Counted from the first letter of the stretch, positions 22,682 to 31,405 are shown. The stretch: DNA of 64,000 bases from Chthoniobacter flavus (GCA_945861435.1 CAMAUX010000009.1:1-64000), one strand, 5' to 3'. Program-made: numbers and translations. The notes: generated by a model from the sequence alone, not told the origin.

Positions 22682-24415
22682 ATGAACACGCGGATGCCAT
22701 TTGTCCCTGCGCCCGGAACGCCCGTAAACACAGCCTTCGCGGGCAATCCTGCATCAGGGGAAACCCATCCGCGCCCCTACCATCGTACGCTTCTTCTGAC
22801 ACTGCGCTCCGTTGGGGCCGCGCTCTGCATCCCGGGCGCTCAGGCATGGGCGGCCGATTACTACTGGGACGGAGGCCCGAAGGGAGACGGCACCAATTTC
22901 ACCAAGTCCAACTGGGTTGGGGATAACGACCCCGCATCCTCGAGCCTGACCAACCTGTTCTTCACTGACACGAATGGCTTGGGCTACATCGGCGGCGCTT
23001 CCAGCACACTGAACAGTCTGGATATCGGCCGCACCATGTCGCTGCGTTCCATGACATTCGACAACACCCTCGGCGTGCTCCCGGCTACGCTTGCGCTCGA
23101 TACCAACGCCTCGGGCACCACGGCTCGCACTCTCACCTTCTTCAGCGGGGTGACTCTTTCCAACACCACCACCACCGTGCTTTTCCGCGGCGAGAATGGC
23201 GTGCTGAGCTACAAACTCGGCGCCGACAACACGTTCACCGTGAGCGCGGGCGGCACACTCGCATTCGGCGCGGGCGTGGCGATTTCCGGTGCTTACGGGA
23301 TCACCAAAGCAGGGCCTGGCACCCTTTCGCTCAGCGACGCCAACACCTACACGGGCGCAACCAACGTCACCGCGGGAGTGCTGAACATCCAGAGCGGCTC
23401 GGCGCTCGGCAACATCACTTCCGGCACCATCGTGAGCACGGGAGCCGCATTGCAGTTGCAGGCAGGGATCACCATCAGTGCGGAGGACCTCACCCTCAAC
23501 GGATCCGGCGTCAGCAACACCGGCGCTCTCCGCAACATCAGCGGCGCCAACTCCTTCAACGGCGCCATCACCCTCAAAAGCGCCACCCGCATCAACTCCG
23601 ACGCCGGCACGCTCGTGCTGGGCAGCCGCAGCACACTTAGTGGCAGCACCTTCGCACTCACCATCGGCGGCGCCGGCGACATCACCATCTCCAGCCCCAT
23701 CAACACCGCCAGCGTCACCAAGGACGGCGATGGCACTCTCACCGTCTCCGACATCAATCCGTACTCAGGCATCACCACCGTTAATGCGGGCACCCTGCTC
23801 GTCAAAGGCACGCTCAGCGGCACGTCCAACGTGTCCCTCTACGCCGGCACGCTGCTGCTCGGCGATAGCGAGCGCCTGAATGACAACGCGGTCCTCACCC
23901 TCAGCGGAGGCACGCTCAATCTCGCTGGCCGCAGCGAAACCCTCGGCGCCCTCACCCTCAGCGCCAGCTCCATCATCGACTTCGATAGCGTCACCCTCAC
24001 GGGCGGCACCGACAGCGTGCTCCTCTTCAGCACCGCACCCAACTGGACCGCCGGCACCACACTTTCCCTCCTCAACGTCGGAGCCAAGGGCGTCGACCGC
24101 ATCCTCTTCGGAAGCTCCCTCACCCAGGCGCAACTCGATCAGATCAGCTTCAACGGGCTCGGCACCGGCCAGTCCCAGGTCAGCTTCAACGGCGGCACTT
24201 ACTACGAACTCCGCGGCGTCCCACCCGTTCCCGAACCCTCCACCATCGCCACCGGCGCAGCCCTCCTCGCCCTCCTCGGCTGGCGCGAACGCAGACGCCT
24301 CAAGGCCACGCTCGGATCCCTTTCGTCCTTCCACTCCGCTTCGCAATGCAAGACCAGCGGTGGGGGGCCGGCCTGCAGTCCACTGCACACGCCCGTATTG
24401 ACCACACCCCAATAA
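22682..24415 (+). CDS. Autotransporter-associated beta-strand repeat protein with PEP-CTERM tail
   Basis: A 577-residue extracellular protein. A signal peptide ends near residue 58 (GAQAWA before ADYYWDGG); the opening WDGGPKGDGTNFTKSNW is typical of these Verrucomicrobial proteins. Repeats of the type GPGTLSLSDANTYTGATNVTAG and GDGTLTVSDINPYSGITTVNAG build a parallel beta-helix. The C-terminus carries VPEPSTIATGAALLALLGWRERRR, the PEP-CTERM sorting signal (motif, helix, arginines) handled by exosortase. Unusually, about 36 further residues follow the arginines, whereas PEP-CTERM signals normally end there. No exosortase gene lies in the window. Confidence 0.85.
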   Translation: MNTRMPFVPAPGTPVNTAFAGNPASGETHPRPYHRTLLLTLRSVGAALCIPGAQAWAADYYWDGGPKGDGTNFTKSNWVGDNDPASSSLTNLFFTDTNGLGYIGGASSTLNSLDIGRTMSLRSMTFDNTLGVLPATLALDTNASGTTARTLTFFSGVTLSNTTTTVLFRGENGVLSYKLGADNTFTVSAGGTLAFGAGVAISGAYGITKAGPGTLSLSDANTYTGATNVTAGVLNIQSGSALGNITSGTIVSTGAALQLQAGITISAEDLTLNGSGVSNTGALRNISGANSFNGAITLKSATRINSDAGTLVLGSRSTLSGSTFALTIGGAGDITISSPINTASVTKDGDGTLTVSDINPYSGITTVNAGTLLVKGTLSGTSNVSLYAGTLLLGDSERLNDNAVLTLSGGTLNLAGRSETLGALTLSASSIIDFDSVTLTGGTDSVLLFSTAPNWTAGTTLSLLNVGAKGVDRILFGSSLTQAQLDQISFNGLGTGQSQVSFNGGTYYELRGVPPVPEPSTIATGAALLALLGWRERRRLKATLGSLSSFHSASQCKTSGGGPACSPLHTPVLTTPQ

Positions 24416-24495
24416 GACCGGCACTCGGAAGCTCGAGGGCCGACCTCATAAAAAATAGTGTCCGTACCCCGTCCAAACGATGATGTTGGCGCTGC

Positions 24496-24984
24496 ATGCA
24501 TACCGCCGCATCCCGTCTGTACAGGCTTCGCCCGGCAACACCTGAGGACCTCCCCTTTCAGGAACTGCTGTACGGCGGCAGCCGTCAGGACGAGCTCGAC
24601 GCCGCGCGGTTTCCGGCCGAGATGCGCGCGTCCTTCCTCGCCATGCAGTTCCATGCGCAAACAACCCATTACCTGCAGTACTATCCAGCGGCTGATTGGC
24701 TGATCATCGAGTGCGGTGACGTGCATGCAGGAAGGCTCATCCTCGACCGCGCAAAGGATCACCTGCACGTCATGGACATCCTCCTGCTACCGGAGTTCCG
24801 CGGCCGAGGCATCGGCTCGGACGTGCTCCGCGGTGTGATCGCCGAAGCATCCGCGCGCACAGTGCCTGTCCGCCTGTTTGCGGCACCGCGGGAGCGGGCG
24901 ATCGAGCTCTACAGGCGCCTCGGGTTTCAGGAGAAACAGGGCGACAACGTTCACATCGAACTCGAGTGGCGGCCGACCCCGTGA
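24496..24984 (+). CDS. GNAT-family N-acetyltransferase
   Basis: A 162-residue acyl-CoA transferase. The acetyl-CoA-binding motif is LLLPEFRGRGIGSDVLRGVI (residues 95-114), preceded by the strand HVMDI and followed by the typical C-terminal AIELYRRLGFQEKQGDNVHIELEW. The N-terminal YRLRPATPEDLPFQELLYGG is the usual first GNAT strand and helix. The substrate is not predictable. The hydroxylase gene begins 19 bases after the stop and that gene overlaps the sulfotransferase gene, so the three are probably one transcript. Confidence 0.85.
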   Translation: MHTAASRLYRLRPATPEDLPFQELLYGGSRQDELDAARFPAEMRASFLAMQFHAQTTHYLQYYPAADWLIIECGDVHAGRLILDRAKDHLHVMDILLLPEFRGRGIGSDVLRGVIAEASARTVPVRLFAAPRERAIELYRRLGFQEKQGDNVHIELEWRPTP

Positions 24985-25003
24985 AGCCGCGCCATTGAAC
25001 CCC

Positions 25004-25798
25004 ATGGAATCTCCCAGCCCCTCCCCCCTGAAGGCCGCGCGGCTGCCGCTGCGCTTCGATCCCGCGGGCCTCCAGGCCGATCTCGACGCAGTCGGCGGAG
25101 GCGAGTGGACCGCCCATTTCAACACACAGTTTTTTGAGGGCGATTGGAGCGGCATCGGCCTCCGGGTGGCGGAAGACGCGGCAAACCCCATGTACGCCGG
25201 AACGCATCACCAGAACTTCGCGGACGCCGCGCGGCTGAGGGATTCCACGCATCTGCGCGCGGTGGTGGAATCCTTCCACTGCCCCCTGCGTTCCGTGCGG
25301 CTGCTCAAGCTCGCCGCAGGCTCCAGTATTCGCGAGCACCGCGACTACGATCTTGGTTACGATGCCGGCGAAGTGCGGATTCATGTGCCGGTGGTCACCA
25401 ACCCGGACGTGGAGTTCTTCCTCGATAACCGCCGCATCGTGATGGGCGAGGGCGAATGCTGGTACCTGGATCTGAACCTGCCGCACCGTGTGCACAATCG
25501 CGGCTCCACCGACCGCGTGCACCTCGTCATCGACTGCCAGCTCAACGACTGGCTGCGGAGCCTCATTGCACGGGGCATGCCGGAGCATGGCGAGGAGTCC
25601 GGCTTTGAACTCTTCCGACGCCTCGTGCTCCGGGACGCCAGCCTGCAAGAGCGGTTGATCGCACCCACCGGACGCGATGCATTCGTGCGCCTCGCGGTGG
25701 AGACGGGCGCGGAACAGGGATTCCGCTTCACCGCCGGCGATGTCGAGGCAGCCATCCAGGCGGCCCGGCGCTCATGGTTGGAAAGGTGGATCGCGTGA
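25004..25798 (+). CDS. Aspartyl/asparaginyl beta-hydroxylase-like dioxygenase with Nif11-like tail
   Basis: A 264-residue Fe(II)/2-oxoglutarate oxygenase. Iron ligands are visible in REHRDYDLGY (HxD) and LNLPHRVHNRGSTDRVHLVID (distal histidine, then the arginine that binds 2-oxoglutarate). This is the cupin-like fold of peptidyl Asp/Asn hydroxylases. The last 55 residues (LQERLIAPTGRDAFVRLAVE, then GFRFTAGDVEAA) resemble a Nif11 domain, which elsewhere serves as the leader of ribosomal peptides. The start ATG at 25004 lies 19 bases after the GNAT stop. The stop overlaps the sulfotransferase GTG start by 4 bases. Its substrate is unknown; a peptide is likely. Confidence 0.82.
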   Translation: MESPSPSPLKAARLPLRFDPAGLQADLDAVGGGEWTAHFNTQFFEGDWSGIGLRVAEDAANPMYAGTHHQNFADAARLRDSTHLRAVVESFHCPLRSVRLLKLAAGSSIREHRDYDLGYDAGEVRIHVPVVTNPDVEFFLDNRRIVMGEGECWYLDLNLPHRVHNRGSTDRVHLVIDCQLNDWLRSLIARGMPEHGEESGFELFRRLVLRDASLQERLIAPTGRDAFVRLAVETGAEQGFRFTAGDVEAAIQAARRSWLERWIA

Positions 25799-26757
25799 GC
25801 ATCCCCAACCTTCATGGCTGGATGCCCTCAAGGATCCTGCGCAACCTCGCCGAGCCCGTCGTCGAGTGGTGCCACTTTGGCGGCCGCCGGTTCACGGAAC
25901 CCTTCTTTGATCACACCGTCCAGCAGGCAATGCAGGTGCCTTTCAACCTCGTCTTCCGCCAGCAGACGCCTCTCGACGCTCTGGTGGAATGGCAGGCGGC
26001 GAGCCCGGGGCTTTCGCCCGACGGCTTCATCTTTCACATGTCCCGCTGCGGCTCCACGCTGGTCTCCCAGATGCTGGCCGCACTCCCATCCCACATCGCG
26101 CTCAGCGAAGCACCCCCGGTGGATGCGATCCTGCGGATGGACCAGCGCGGCGCCAGCGAACAGCAGCGCATCGCATGGCTGCGAGGCTTCATGAGTGCCG
26201 CCGGCCAGCCGCGCAATGGCGAGTCCCGACTCTTCGTCAAACTCGACGCATGGCACACCTTCGACCTCCCACTCCTGCGGCGCGCATTTCCCGACACGCC
26301 GTGGATCTTCCTCCACCGCAATCCCGTGGAAGTGATGGTCTCTGCACTCAAGGCGCCAGGCGCACACCTCGTTCCGGGCCTTCTGGGCGTTGAAGTGCCA
26401 GGCATCGACCCCGCAGCCGCCGTGCACATGCCACAGGCCGAATACTGCGCCCGCGTTCTCGCCGCCGTCTGCTCCGCCGGCATCCAGCACCTGACAACTC
26501 ACGGGGGCAGGGCGGTGGATTACGACGAACTGCCGTCCGCGGTCGTCTCCGGCATCGCCACGCACTTCGGGCTGAAGCTCGCGCCTTCGGAGATCGAGCG
26601 AATGAACGCCGTCACTGCGTTTCACGCGAAATCACCGAGCTTCTATTTTGAGCCCGACAGCGCCGGCAAACAGGGCGAGGCATCCGCCGAGGTGCGAGAG
26701 CTGACCGCCCGCCTGCTGGATCCGCTTTATACCAAACTCAAAGCCCTCACGGCCTGA
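25795..26757 (+). CDS. Sulfotransferase-family protein
   Basis: A 320-residue protein. The start is taken as GTG 25795, overlapping the previous stop as GTGA; an ATG seven codons upstream is possible. The PAPS 5'-phosphosulfate loop is FIFHMSRCGSTLVSQML (residues 75-95) and the 3'-phosphate-binding segment is WIFLHRNPVEVMVSAL (about 170-185). These proteins move a sulfuryl group from PAPS to a hydroxyl. A fixed pairing with the upstream hydroxylase suggests that the hydroxylated residue or metabolite is then sulfated. That sequence of events is inference. The gene ends the plus-strand unit and the next gene converges. Confidence 0.8.
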   Translation: MSIPNLHGWMPSRILRNLAEPVVEWCHFGGRRFTEPFFDHTVQQAMQVPFNLVFRQQTPLDALVEWQAASPGLSPDGFIFHMSRCGSTLVSQMLAALPSHIALSEAPPVDAILRMDQRGASEQQRIAWLRGFMSAAGQPRNGESRLFVKLDAWHTFDLPLLRRAFPDTPWIFLHRNPVEVMVSALKAPGAHLVPGLLGVEVPGIDPAAAVHMPQAEYCARVLAAVCSAGIQHLTTHGGRAVDYDELPSAVVSGIATHFGLKLAPSEIERMNAVTAFHAKSPSFYFEPDSAGKQGEASAEVRELTARLLDPLYTKLKALTA

Positions 26758-26797
26758 CCCACGCGGACCATCCAAGGGGCGCGCGAACGAGACCCGC

Positions 26798-28834
26798 CTA
26801 TCGCACGACCTTCAGCCGCACGAAGCGCCGGTTCCCAGCGCCCGGAGGCACCGTCACTCGCACCAGCGCGCCACCGGAACTGATTCCGGGCTGATCCACC
26901 GTGCTGGGGATCCAACTATCCGCCGCAAGGGTGTCGCTGAACTCGAGGAGGAACGACAGGCCGTCGCCGAGCGCGGCTGCACTGGGACTGTAGCTGTAGA
27001 TGAAGAAATCCCCCTCTCTTGTGAATGTGATCGGCACGACCCCGGGCTTCGTGGGGTCGAGCCCCATGGCAAACTTCAACAAATTGGAAACGCCATCGCC
27101 CTGCGGAGCCGCAATGTCCGCGCCGGGTCCGGTCGCTGCGGTGCTGTCCGGGAAGTACGTCTTGCGCCAGCTTTCGAGACCGGTGAGCCGCGTGACCACA
27201 AAGGCGTAGGTCCGGCTGCTCACACCGTCCTCGGCAAGGACCCTCACCTGCACGGTGTTCTGTCCCATATTCAAGGCCAACGGGCCGCTCGCAATCCCAG
27301 AGCCCAGATTACTCTGGGTGCCGGCGTTCACCCGCACCTGTGCCGTGGCGTTGGCCTGGGCAAAGGTGGCCGTGACCGTGATGGTCGCCGTCGTGTTAAG
27401 GACGGAGGCTTGGTAGCCGTCGTACCGCGAGCTGGTGAATGTCGGGCTCAGCGGGGCCTGCAGTATCGCCAGCCCGGAAAGATCCGCGTTGCTGGAGACC
27501 AGCCTCAGGCGGCGCACGATGCCCGTCGCAAGCGGGGCGGCGCTCTCCGTATCCCCACCAAACACGAAACCGGTCTCCGTCACGGCGAGGAGGTTCTTTC
27601 CCAGCACGGTGTCGTCCTTCCCGGCGGCACCGCCGAACAGGGTGTCTTCCCGCAGACTGCCGTCCAGAGCAGCAAACCGACTCAGCAGGATGTCCGCGCT
27701 GGCGTTCGCAATCGTCCCGAGCACCACCACATCAGATCCCAAGGGGCGGATCGAGAAATAGGCGTCCGTCGCCTCCGCAGCGGTGCTGGTTCCGCTTTTG
27801 ATGGAAGCCCACGCCCCGAAGCCAGTGGAGCCCGTGACCTTGCCCAAGTAAGCGGCCTGGCCGGTGGCCGTGTTGCGCACCATTCCAGCGGTGTACACAT
27901 CACCCGCCCCGTCGATGGCGACGTCGTACGCCGCGTCGTTCGCGTTGGCGGTGCCGCCCACCGAGAACGTCCACGAGGGCGCGCCGCCAGCCGCCGGATA
28001 ACGCACGACCGTGAGGTTCTGGTCCCCGGTCTCGGCGACGGCATAGCCCGCGGCTGCCACGTCACCATTGCTAAAGAGGGCGAGGGCATTCCATGCATCC
28101 TGCCCGACACCCGCAGCGCTGTACGTCTGCTGCCAGCTGACTTCACCCACGCTCGTGAGCTTGAGGGTGTAAGCGTCGCCGCCGTTCCGTCCCACGACGA
28201 CCACGTTGCCACTGCCATCGCCCGCCACGTCGGCAGCCTGGGTCCCGTCCAACTTGCTGGTGAAGCCCCACATCAGCGCGCCTGTCGAAGCGTTGAGCTT
28301 GGCCACGCGGAGGCGGGTTGCGGCAACGACCGTCTCCATGCCGGCGACGGCAATGTTGCCATCCGAGGTGAAAGCGATCGCGCGCGGTTCGTCGTTGCCG
28401 ACGCTGCCATAGGTGTAACCGGCCCCCCATCCCAACGCGCCGTTGGTCCCGTTGACCTTGAAGACAAACCAGTCGATTCCGTTTGTGGCAGTGGCGGCAC
28501 GCGCGGCGATGTAGGAGTCGCCCGTGCTGGGATCCACGACAAGGTCCGCCGCATCATCAGCACGCAATGCGGTGCCGACATCCCGTGTCCACAGGACCTG
28601 CCCGGTGCTCTTGGCAAGCCGTTGCACCCGGATCTGCGCAGCTGTAGCCGATCCCGTCTGCGCGACCACAATCACGTCGCCAACCGCCGTCGATCCCACC
28701 GCCTTGACGTGCGCCCCAAGCCCACCACCCGCGTCCACCGGAACGCTCCATTCAAGAACGGGCGCCGCACCCGCCAGCGAGGAAGCCGCGCACAGAAGGA
28801 ATGCGGCACTCTGGATCCAAGGATGCATTTTCAT
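26798..28834 (-). CDS. Secreted propeller-like protein with cadherin-like domain
   Basis: A 678-residue protein starting at 28834 (MKMHPW), before a signal peptide (AAFLLCAASSLAGA). Residues 25-450 hold repeated strands of the type GDVIVVAQTG, GNIAVAGM, GNVVVVGRNGGD, GDVYTAGMVRN, the pattern of SBBP or delta-60 beta-propeller repeats. Residues 455-555 (ADLSGLAILQ to SRTYAFVVTRL) match a cadherin-like beta-sandwich. The C-terminal 110 residues contain GDGVSNLLKFAMGLDPTKPG, a Verrucomicrobia-typical module preceding the last sandwich. It lies 44 bases after the third tail-collar gene on the same strand and may be the last gene of that cluster. Confidence 0.72.
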   Translation of the reverse strand: MKMHPWIQSAAFLLCAASSLAGAAPVLEWSVPVDAGGGLGAHVKAVGSTAVGDVIVVAQTGSATAAQIRVQRLAKSTGQVLWTRDVGTALRADDAADLVVDPSTGDSYIAARAATATNGIDWFVFKVNGTNGALGWGAGYTYGSVGNDEPRAIAFTSDGNIAVAGMETVVAATRLRVAKLNASTGALMWGFTSKLDGTQAADVAGDGSGNVVVVGRNGGDAYTLKLTSVGEVSWQQTYSAAGVGQDAWNALALFSNGDVAAAGYAVAETGDQNLTVVRYPAAGGAPSWTFSVGGTANANDAAYDVAIDGAGDVYTAGMVRNTATGQAAYLGKVTGSTGFGAWASIKSGTSTAAEATDAYFSIRPLGSDVVVLGTIANASADILLSRFAALDGSLREDTLFGGAAGKDDTVLGKNLLAVTETGFVFGGDTESAAPLATGIVRRLRLVSSNADLSGLAILQAPLSPTFTSSRYDGYQASVLNTTATITVTATFAQANATAQVRVNAGTQSNLGSGIASGPLALNMGQNTVQVRVLAEDGVSSRTYAFVVTRLTGLESWRKTYFPDSTAATGPGADIAAPQGDGVSNLLKFAMGLDPTKPGVVPITFTREGDFFIYSYSPSAAALGDGLSFLLEFSDTLAADSWIPSTVDQPGISSGGALVRVTVPPGAGNRRFVRLKVVR

Positions 28835-28878
28835 GATGGATAAAAGTGCCGGGGTGGCGCGGGGCAGTGCGGACATCC

Positions 28879-29415
28879 TCAGTTGCGCGAAGGGAAGATG
28901 CCCTCGAGGGCGATGACAAAGGAAACACCGAGGAAAGGCTGCATGTTGTCATGCGCGAGGCCGCCACCTTGCACGGCCAGCGCCTCGGATCCGCCCATGA
29001 CACCGGTCGCCGTGTCGGCATAGGCGTTGGCGCCGTCGTTCCAGATCGCAAAGACGCGCCCCGCCGGATCGGTGGCTGTCGCAGGACCGTCGGAGGCTCC
29101 CGGAGTTGCGGTGATTGCGTGGCTGTGCGCCGGAAGCTGGGTTGTGTTGAGGGTCACCGATTCAGCCCCTCCCAACTGACCAATCACATAGCCGGAAAGG
29201 CCGGTCCCAGTCCCCTGATGAATCGGCACCCGCCCCCGCATGTCTGGGAGAGCGAAGGTGCTCTGCCCATCGCCGCCATAGATGGTTCCGATCAGAGCGA
29301 AGAGCGCGTCATTCTGGGCGATGGAAATCAACTGACCGTTGCAGAGTGCCCAACCGCGAGGGGCAAAATTGCCGGCAAACATCATGATCTGGCCGACAAA
29401 GGGTGAGGAAGGCAT
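28879..29415 (-). CDS. Phage tail collar / MdpB-like protein 3
   Basis: A 178-residue tail-collar protein of the microcystin-dependent (MdpB) type. Signatures are FVGQIMMFAGNFAPRGWALC, the NGQLISI turn, GTIYGGDGQSTFALPDMRGR, the HSHAITATPG segment and LGVSFVIALEGIFPSRN at the C-terminus. Phage collar domains form trimeric fibre tips, but free-standing bacterial versions have no defined role. No other phage structural genes occur nearby. It shares the ends with the genes at 29966 and 30538, while the central region (residues 95-150) diverges. Confidence 0.85.
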   Translation of the reverse strand: MPSSPFVGQIMMFAGNFAPRGWALCNGQLISIAQNDALFALIGTIYGGDGQSTFALPDMRGRVPIHQGTGTGLSGYVIGQLGGAESVTLNTTQLPAHSHAITATPGASDGPATATDPAGRVFAIWNDGANAYADTATGVMGGSEALAVQGGGLAHDNMQPFLGVSFVIALEGIFPSRN

Positions 29416-29460
29416 GGGACGGGGAGGCGCGTGGTTGAGAGTAAGAATCGCGCAGCGGAC

Positions 29461-29955
29461 TTACGCAGCGGGATGATCAAAAAGAATGACGGCTTCCAAC
29501 TTCTGAGCCTGATCAAATCTCGCCGCTGAACCGATGCGGCTCAGAAACAGCTCCACGGATCCAATGGAAGAATGGGAGAGCACATAGATCCCTGTTTCGA
29601 TCCCGTCCTTTTCTGGCGCAGTAAAACGGAGGGAGAATTTCTCGGCCACACCGCACTGGTGCGCCTTGAAAGCGTCTGCATTGGTGAGCGTGAGCGCTTG
29701 GGTGGAAAGCCTGTCAACTCCGGACACAGTGAAGGTCTCGCCCACCAGAGGGGTGAACGCCGCAAGCCCCGGCAGAAGCGGCGCGGCAGGCGGGGTGAAC
29801 TTTTGGGAAGACGCAGGCTTCCACCAGCGGCGGAGAAGGAGTCCGACTGTCACCTGCGCCGCCACGGCCACGGCAGCACGCAAAACAAAGGTGCGCCTGC
29901 TGCTACCGACAACTGGCAGGCCTTCGCGTGTTGGAGTTGTATTCATGGACGGCAC
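29461..29955 (-). CDS. DUF6916-like protein with N-terminal twin-arginine-like segment
   Basis: A 164-residue protein. Residues 15-45 hold GSSRRTFVLRAAVAVAAQVTVG, a twin-arginine-like signal or anchor. The C-terminal 95 residues (FTPLVGETFTVSG, then EKFSLRFTAPEKDGIETGIY and a strand with ELFLSRIG) match the small beta domain I know as DUF6916, which commonly neighbours MdpB-like genes. The unusual feature is the export-type N-terminus; the related protein at 31070 lacks it. Start alternatives are 29955 and 29946. Confidence 0.65.
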   Translation of the reverse strand: MPSMNTTPTREGLPVVGSSRRTFVLRAAVAVAAQVTVGLLLRRWWKPASSQKFTPPAAPLLPGLAAFTPLVGETFTVSGVDRLSTQALTLTNADAFKAHQCGVAEKFSLRFTAPEKDGIETGIYVLSHSSIGSVELFLSRIGSAARFDQAQKLEAVILFDHPAA

Positions 29956-29965
29956 GGCCGGGGTG

Positions 29966-30496
29966 TTAGTTGCGCGTAGGGAACACGCCTTGGAGGGCGA
30001 TGATAAAGCTCACGGCCAAGGAAGGCATGAGGTTGTTGTGCGGCAGGCCACCCCCCGCAACTCCGCCCGGAGCCGACGCGACTTTCGCATGCATGGCCGC
30101 ATCACCAGTGTCTGCATAGGGCGTGGCGCCAGCGGGCGTCGCGGGATAGCGGCCCGAGGGACTCGGGGAGGTGGCGGCCCCGCCAGCTCCCACGGATGCA
30201 GCATGGCTGTGGGCGGGCATCGTCGTCGTGAGAAGAGTCACGGTTTCCGCGCCGGCAGCCATCCCCAATTCACAGGAGGAAAGGCCCGGCCCCTGCCCCG
30301 GATGCACTGGCACCCGCCCCTGAAGGTCCGGAAGAAAGAAATTGGTGGTGCCGTTGCCACCATAGGTCGTGCCCAAAACCGAGAAGAGCGCGGTGTTCTG
30401 CGAAAGCGCAATTTGCTGGCCATTGCAGAACGCCCAGCCGCGCGGCGCGAAGGTACCCGCGAAAAGGGTGATTTCAGCAATGAATGGGGAGGCCAT
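29966..30496 (-). CDS. Phage tail collar / MdpB-like protein 2
   Basis: A 176-residue paralogue of the genes at 28879 and 30538. The start at 30496 gives MASPFIAEITLFAGTFAPRG, aligning with both relatives; the frame runs 27 codons further upstream. Conserved positions include GTTYGGNGTTNFFLPDLQGR, MPAHSHAAS, and LAVSFIIALQGVFPTRN. The centre (about 110-150) is alanine/proline-rich and differs from the paralogues, as expected if it forms the variable tip. The DUF6916-like gene follows 10 bases downstream. Confidence 0.83.
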   Translation of the reverse strand: MASPFIAEITLFAGTFAPRGWAFCNGQQIALSQNTALFSVLGTTYGGNGTTNFFLPDLQGRVPVHPGQGPGLSSCELGMAAGAETVTLLTTTMPAHSHAASVGAGGAATSPSPSGRYPATPAGATPYADTGDAAMHAKVASAPGGVAGGGLPHNNLMPSLAVSFIIALQGVFPTRN

Positions 30497-30537
30497 GAGA
30501 AAGAGCAGTCTGGAGAAAAAGAACGCGTGGAAAACAG

Positions 30538-31053
30538 CTAGTTGCGAGATGGGAATGTGCCGGTGAGCGCGATGCAAAAGTTCATCACGAGGAAAGGCTG
30601 CCTATTCTCATGCGCCTGGCCGCCGCCAGCTGCTGCGGATAATGCGCCGCCGAGGGCCGTGTTCGGCGCGTCGGCATAAACAGGACGCGCGGTCACCGCA
30701 GGAACCCGGCCACCCGGCGAGTTGCTCGTCCCCACTGCGCTGCTGCAGCTCGCCCCGCCCGCGGGTGTTCCACCGTGGTTGTGGGCGGGCATTTCTGTGC
30801 TCAGCAGGACATGGGTCTCCTCCCCGCTTTTTTGTCCCTGCGAATAGTTCGCGTTCCAGTGCATGGGGGCGCGCCCGCGGAAGTCCGGCAGCGCGAAGTT
30901 GGTCCTCCCGTCGCCGCCATAGATTGTGCCCACAAGCGAGAAGAGCGCCTGATTCTGGCCGATCGGCAGAAGCTGTCCGTCGCACAACGCGTACCCGCGC
31001 GGAGCAAAGTTGAAGGCGCTGATGAGGATCTGTGCGATGAAAGGGGTGGCCAT
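30538..31053 (-). CDS. Phage tail collar / MdpB-like protein 1
   Basis: A 171-residue tail-collar protein. It reads MATPFIAQILISAFNFAPRG, GTIYGGDGRTNFALPDFRGR, MPAHNHGGTP and VMNFCIALTGTFPSRN. It lies 16 bases after the DUF6916-like gene at 31070 and 41 bases before the next collar gene, so the five genes from 31405 to 28879 look like one transcript. Three different collar proteins in one array could assemble as a heterotrimer or act as separate surface ligands; both are inference. Confidence 0.85.
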   Translation of the reverse strand: MATPFIAQILISAFNFAPRGYALCDGQLLPIGQNQALFSLVGTIYGGDGRTNFALPDFRGRAPMHWNANYSQGQKSGEETHVLLSTEMPAHNHGGTPAGGASCSSAVGTSNSPGGRVPAVTARPVYADAPNTALGGALSAAAGGGQAHENRQPFLVMNFCIALTGTFPSRN

Positions 31054-31069
31054 GGGTCGGTCGGTTGTC

Positions 31070-31405
31070 CTACGGGAAATCTCCGCGGTTGATCACCGCT
31101 TCATACCAGCACTCACCAACCTTCGGCGACATCACTGGCGTGATGAAAAGCTCAAAGCCTGACAGCACCGGATGGTCAAATGCATGCATGCCCTGCTGAA
31201 GCCGCTTCTCACCAGCGCCGACAAAGATCAGCGAAAACTTCTCCGCCTCCACCGGTCGATGACCTCCCAGCGCGACGGCCTCACGCAATTCCAAACCCAC
31301 CCACTCCGGCCCGCGCTGCACACGCACCATCGACCCCACATGCCCCGCAAAAACATCGAGGCGCAACTCGGTCCCAAGTGCCTGAGTTTGTTCGCCCGAG
31401 TCCAT
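31070..31405 (-). CDS. DUF6916-like protein, cytoplasmic form
   Basis: A 111-residue protein without signal peptide. The core reads LGTELRLDVFAGHVGSM, then EKFSLIFVGAGEKRLQQGMH and a strand FELFITPVM, matching the C-terminal half of the protein at 29461. It is the first gene of the MdpB/DUF6916 array. The contrast between an exported and a non-exported member suggests two different partners or compartments. The function is unknown. Confidence 0.6.
   Translation of the reverse strand: MDSGEQTQALGTELRLDVFAGHVGSMVRVQRGPEWVGLELREAVALGGHRPVEAEKFSLIFVGAGEKRLQQGMHAFDHPVLSGFELFITPVMSPKVGECWYEAVINRGDFP

Noticed and set aside
27410-28843. 477-codon plus-strand frame opposite the propeller-like protein
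   Set aside because: Low-complexity shadow; the minus strand shows regular propeller strands and a signal peptide.
28879-31405. Prophage remnant
   Set aside because: Tail-collar domains alone are not evidence of a phage; no structural, lysis, integrase or att features are present.
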